Shown here in pieces: positions 61,499 to 64,000 of a stretch of DNA of 64,000 nt (position 1 is the stretch's first letter; each line of letters opens with the position of its first letter). A program made the translations under genes and the position numbers. The stretch is from Ehretia macrophylla (lineage: Eukaryota; Streptophyta; Magnoliopsida; Boraginales; Ehretiaceae). Location of the stretch: NCBI GenBank assembly GCA_037974665.1, contig CM075769.1, positions 24,206,139 to 24,270,138 on the forward strand, read 5' to 3'. The notes beneath the pieces are model-generated. The model had not been told where the DNA came from. It saw only the letters and a program-made list of their open reading frames with translations, and ran no database searches.

Positions 61499-63969
61499 TG
61501 TAACACCTTGATCCCTCACGGGACTAGGAATCCTATTCATTCCACTAATAACAACCCCCAGGCATAAAAAATGAGGAAAAACGAATGGAGTCTCCCATGT
61601 TTCTAGGCCAAACCACAACCCGTACTTAGAAGAAATGGACCACAAACAGTAATACAACATACACAAATCACATACAACTCTCTTTTGACATAACCATCCA
61701 AGTTCTTAAGGTCATCCGAGCCTTCAACCACAACAAGATAAACATTCATGCATTGGTCTTAAACAATACTAACCCTACACAAACACTAGCTTATCATACT
61801 ACTCTAATATCCCTTAATCTAAACTATCACATTTATAAAGATATATTATAAGCCATCCACATAAACTTTAACTTTAATACATCTTTTACATAACATTACA
61901 TACAAGATCAACCAAAATAGAACACATATACCATTCACTAATCACACTTTACATTTTATTACATAAAATTTTCATCTTCAGCCATACACTTAAACTTGTT
62001 CTTCTATTCCTTGAGAAGTAGTCCTTGCCTCATTGCAAAATTGTTATTGAAAAGGGTAAGCATACATTTATGCTCAATGAGGGAGGGAATAAACTAGGAA
62101 GCATTTCACAAATGGTTTTCATGCAATGCATATAAGACATGTAAATAATATTTAACTAAACATTATAAGCAATGCGGAAAGGTAACACTAACATGATAAG
62201 CATTAAAGCATTAAAAACACTAATAAACACTTCAAAAAGGATATCGCTAACCCATGGAACGCTTCGTCCATGCGGGCTTACTTCTCTTCCACTATGTTTC
62301 TCTTTCCCTTTGACTCTTCACTTGCCGGCTTTACTTATCGTTCTACTGGGCGTACTCCAAATGTACCCCGATTCCTATGACCTACGTCCATGGAACGTTA
62401 CGTCTGTGCGACTAGGGAATACTCCACGGCAGGTTAGCATCTACTAGCAAGCCCTCACCGCCAAGTGAATGATCACCACATCCAGGCTTAAGTTTACAAC
62501 CTTCGTTACGCTGAATACTTGTTAGCACTGTTAGTTTGCTGGAAAGAGTTTAAAGCACAAAACACGTTGCCACATTGAAGCACTTAAACATTTGAGTATA
62601 ATAAATGCACATAAGTGAGAAATGACAAAAGAGGCCACTCTCATGCACATGATCATTCACATGCTCTAAGAATTTTAAACATGCGCTAAATTACTTTAAA
62701 CTACTTGACATGCTATTATGAGATTCTTTAGTTCATGTACGTGGCATTCATTCTCGAACAACTCACTTAGCATGCACGGGATTCTAAAGCTCATAAACTC
62801 ATTAAGCATATTCACTAAGCTAGAATCACTAAGCTAACACAAGTAGAACACTTAAAACTCTTAACTAAAACATTTCTAACTTCTACCAAAACATAGCATT
62901 TTTACTTAATGCTAATATCTATCATCTCCAACATGCTCGGAACAAGGGGTAGGGTCAAAAATTGTATGGCAAATGAATGTCAACCCACAAGGCCCGTTAG
63001 GCCGAACCTTATTCCTACACGGCCAAAAAAATACACATACACACACATACACACACACTAGTTCCAAACCTAATCTATCCATTTTAGGCACTTAGCTAGC
63101 TATACAAACATGTATTTAACCTCAATTAACCACTAGAACACTCCATTTGCGCTTAAACACAACTCTTTAAGCAATTTTATTATTCATTATCTTCCACCTT
63201 GCATACATATACAAAGCTCTAACTACACATGTGCAAATAGCTAAAAAGTCTACTCTACAACATCTTTAGCTAGCATTTTATGTAGTAGAAGCTATAAAAC
63301 AACATTTATCCACAATATCACATTTTCATTACAACTAGAAATTAAGAAAAAAATGCAAACAATAATGTCTTCCTCACCTTGTGTATGCTAGAGATGGAGA
63401 AAATATGCAAGAAAACACCTTGATCCTTCTCAAAATTGCTCTGATATGCAAAGAAAAACCAAGCCCTAGCTAATTTTCTTTTTTTTTTCTTCCTTTGAAC
63501 CCAACGGTTCTTGTTGTTGTTTTTTCTCTTTTTTTCTTTTTGTGTTATGTTTTAGCTAGTATGTATATGTATGTATATATATTAGATGTATATGTGTAGG
63601 CTAATAAGTGGGTTGGGCTTATATGATAAGGTTTGGGCTTGGTTTATATAACTAAAAACTAATTAAAGTTTAAATGGCCCAAAGATAAACTAATTGCTAC
63701 TATTAACTCGGGGACACAAACTATTTTCTATCTCACGCTCGGAGCATGCAATGCACAGATTTCTAATGAACAAAAACATTGAATGTGATGTATAATGAAG
63801 AAAAAATATAAAATTCAAAAAATAAAATAGTTACAAAAATCATCCCGGACACATATTAAACATAAAATTTCAACAAACTAAAGCAAGATTTAAGTCAAAT
63901 AAAAGTAAATATGCAAATAAAACAATTAATTAAATCAAATTAAAAGTCTCTCCAGGCTCGGGCGTCACA
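61499..63969 (-). repeat. Gypsy-3 5' LTR
   Basis: 2471 bp; on + it runs TGTAACACCTTGATCC to CGGGCGTCACA. A TATA-like GTTATATAAACC on minus lies at 63641-63652. Hairpin at 62617-62642. The adjacent ACTAA at 63970-63974 would be one copy of the target duplication; its partner was lost. Confidence 0.88.
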
Positions 63970-64000
63970 ACTAATATGTTAAGTCCTGATTTGTCTAAGA
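63970..64000. other. right flank of Gypsy-3
   Basis: Thirty-one bases. Nothing recognised. Confidence 0.4.

Larger units (their letters stand above)
54726..63969 (-). mobile_element. Gypsy-3: non-autonomous Gypsy element with long LTRs and tiny interior
   Basis: On minus: 5' LTR 61499-63969, primer site 61485-61496, interior 60443-61498 (1056 bp, non-coding), polypurine tract 60443-60455, and 3' LTR about 54726-60442, which holds a solo LTR at 56131-59481. The 3' LTR lacks about its last 95 bases, lost at the 54725 junction. The LTRs differ by about 7% over the 300 bases I compared, several times the Gypsy-1 figure. The bases before the tract match Gypsy-2 (GGGCGCAATT, then GTTTAAGGGGGAGAG), so a Gypsy-2-like relative is its likely source. 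Gag and pol are absent. Confidence 0.85.

Overview
The window is plant nuclear DNA, most likely from a flowering plant with a large, repeat-rich genome. It is built almost entirely of retrotransposons nested in one another. I found no host protein gene, rRNA, tRNA or CRISPR array that I could support. The lineage evidence is the Ty3/Gypsy chromovirus (Tekay/Del-type) polyproteins, primer sites complementary to initiator Met-tRNA, Copia LTRs opening TGTTRGG..ATATGCCC, and a plant L1-type LINE with a terminal RNase H domain. The species cannot be named from this sequence.

Layout. 1-22,330: an old Copia element on + (Copia-1), with leader, gag, decayed pol and a 3' LTR. That LTR is broken into pieces by a solo LTR of its own family in reverse orientation (4,145-16,063) and by two solo Gypsy LTRs (16,388-18,896 and 19,056-21,453). 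The reversed LTR itself holds a full-length Gypsy on the minus strand (Gypsy-1, 4,408-14,250, TSD ATATA). 22,331-31,138: a second decayed Copia (Copia-2), whose 3' LTR carries a long Gypsy solo LTR (about 26,592-30,315). 31,735-37,885: a full-length but dead L1-type LINE with a 12-bp target duplication. 38,042-48,063: Gypsy-2 on +, very young, with near-identical LTRs and a polyprotein that looks whole. 48,064-50,766: unclassified AT-rich DNA, then a Copia leader joined directly to an LTR (Copia-3). 50,767-54,725: a truncated Gypsy LTR holding a solo LTR (51,793-54,416, TSD AATAA). 54,726-63,969: Gypsy-3 on minus, a non-autonomous element with 2.4-kb LTRs and only about 1.06 kb between them; one of its LTRs holds a 3.35-kb solo LTR (TSD GGGCT).

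Relative order follows from the nesting. Copia-1 came first, then the reversed Copia LTR, then Gypsy-1 (LTRs about 1% apart by eye). Gypsy-3 LTRs differ by about 7% over the stretch I compared. Gypsy-2 is by far the youngest.

The most interesting content is not a gene. Three sets of short inverted repeats look like RNA hairpins kept by compensating changes: (a) a hairpin with a CTACTTT loop about 1 kb from the 3' end of most Gypsy LTRs, in both orientations and with quite different stems; (b) a 7-bp hairpin 5-6 bases before the polypurine tract in all three Gypsy elements, where paired changes alter the encoded amino acids but keep the stem; (c) triplets of hairpins in two Copia leaders, each triplet sharing one loop sequence while every stem differs. 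These are inferences from reading the sequence and could be tested by covariation statistics on more copies.
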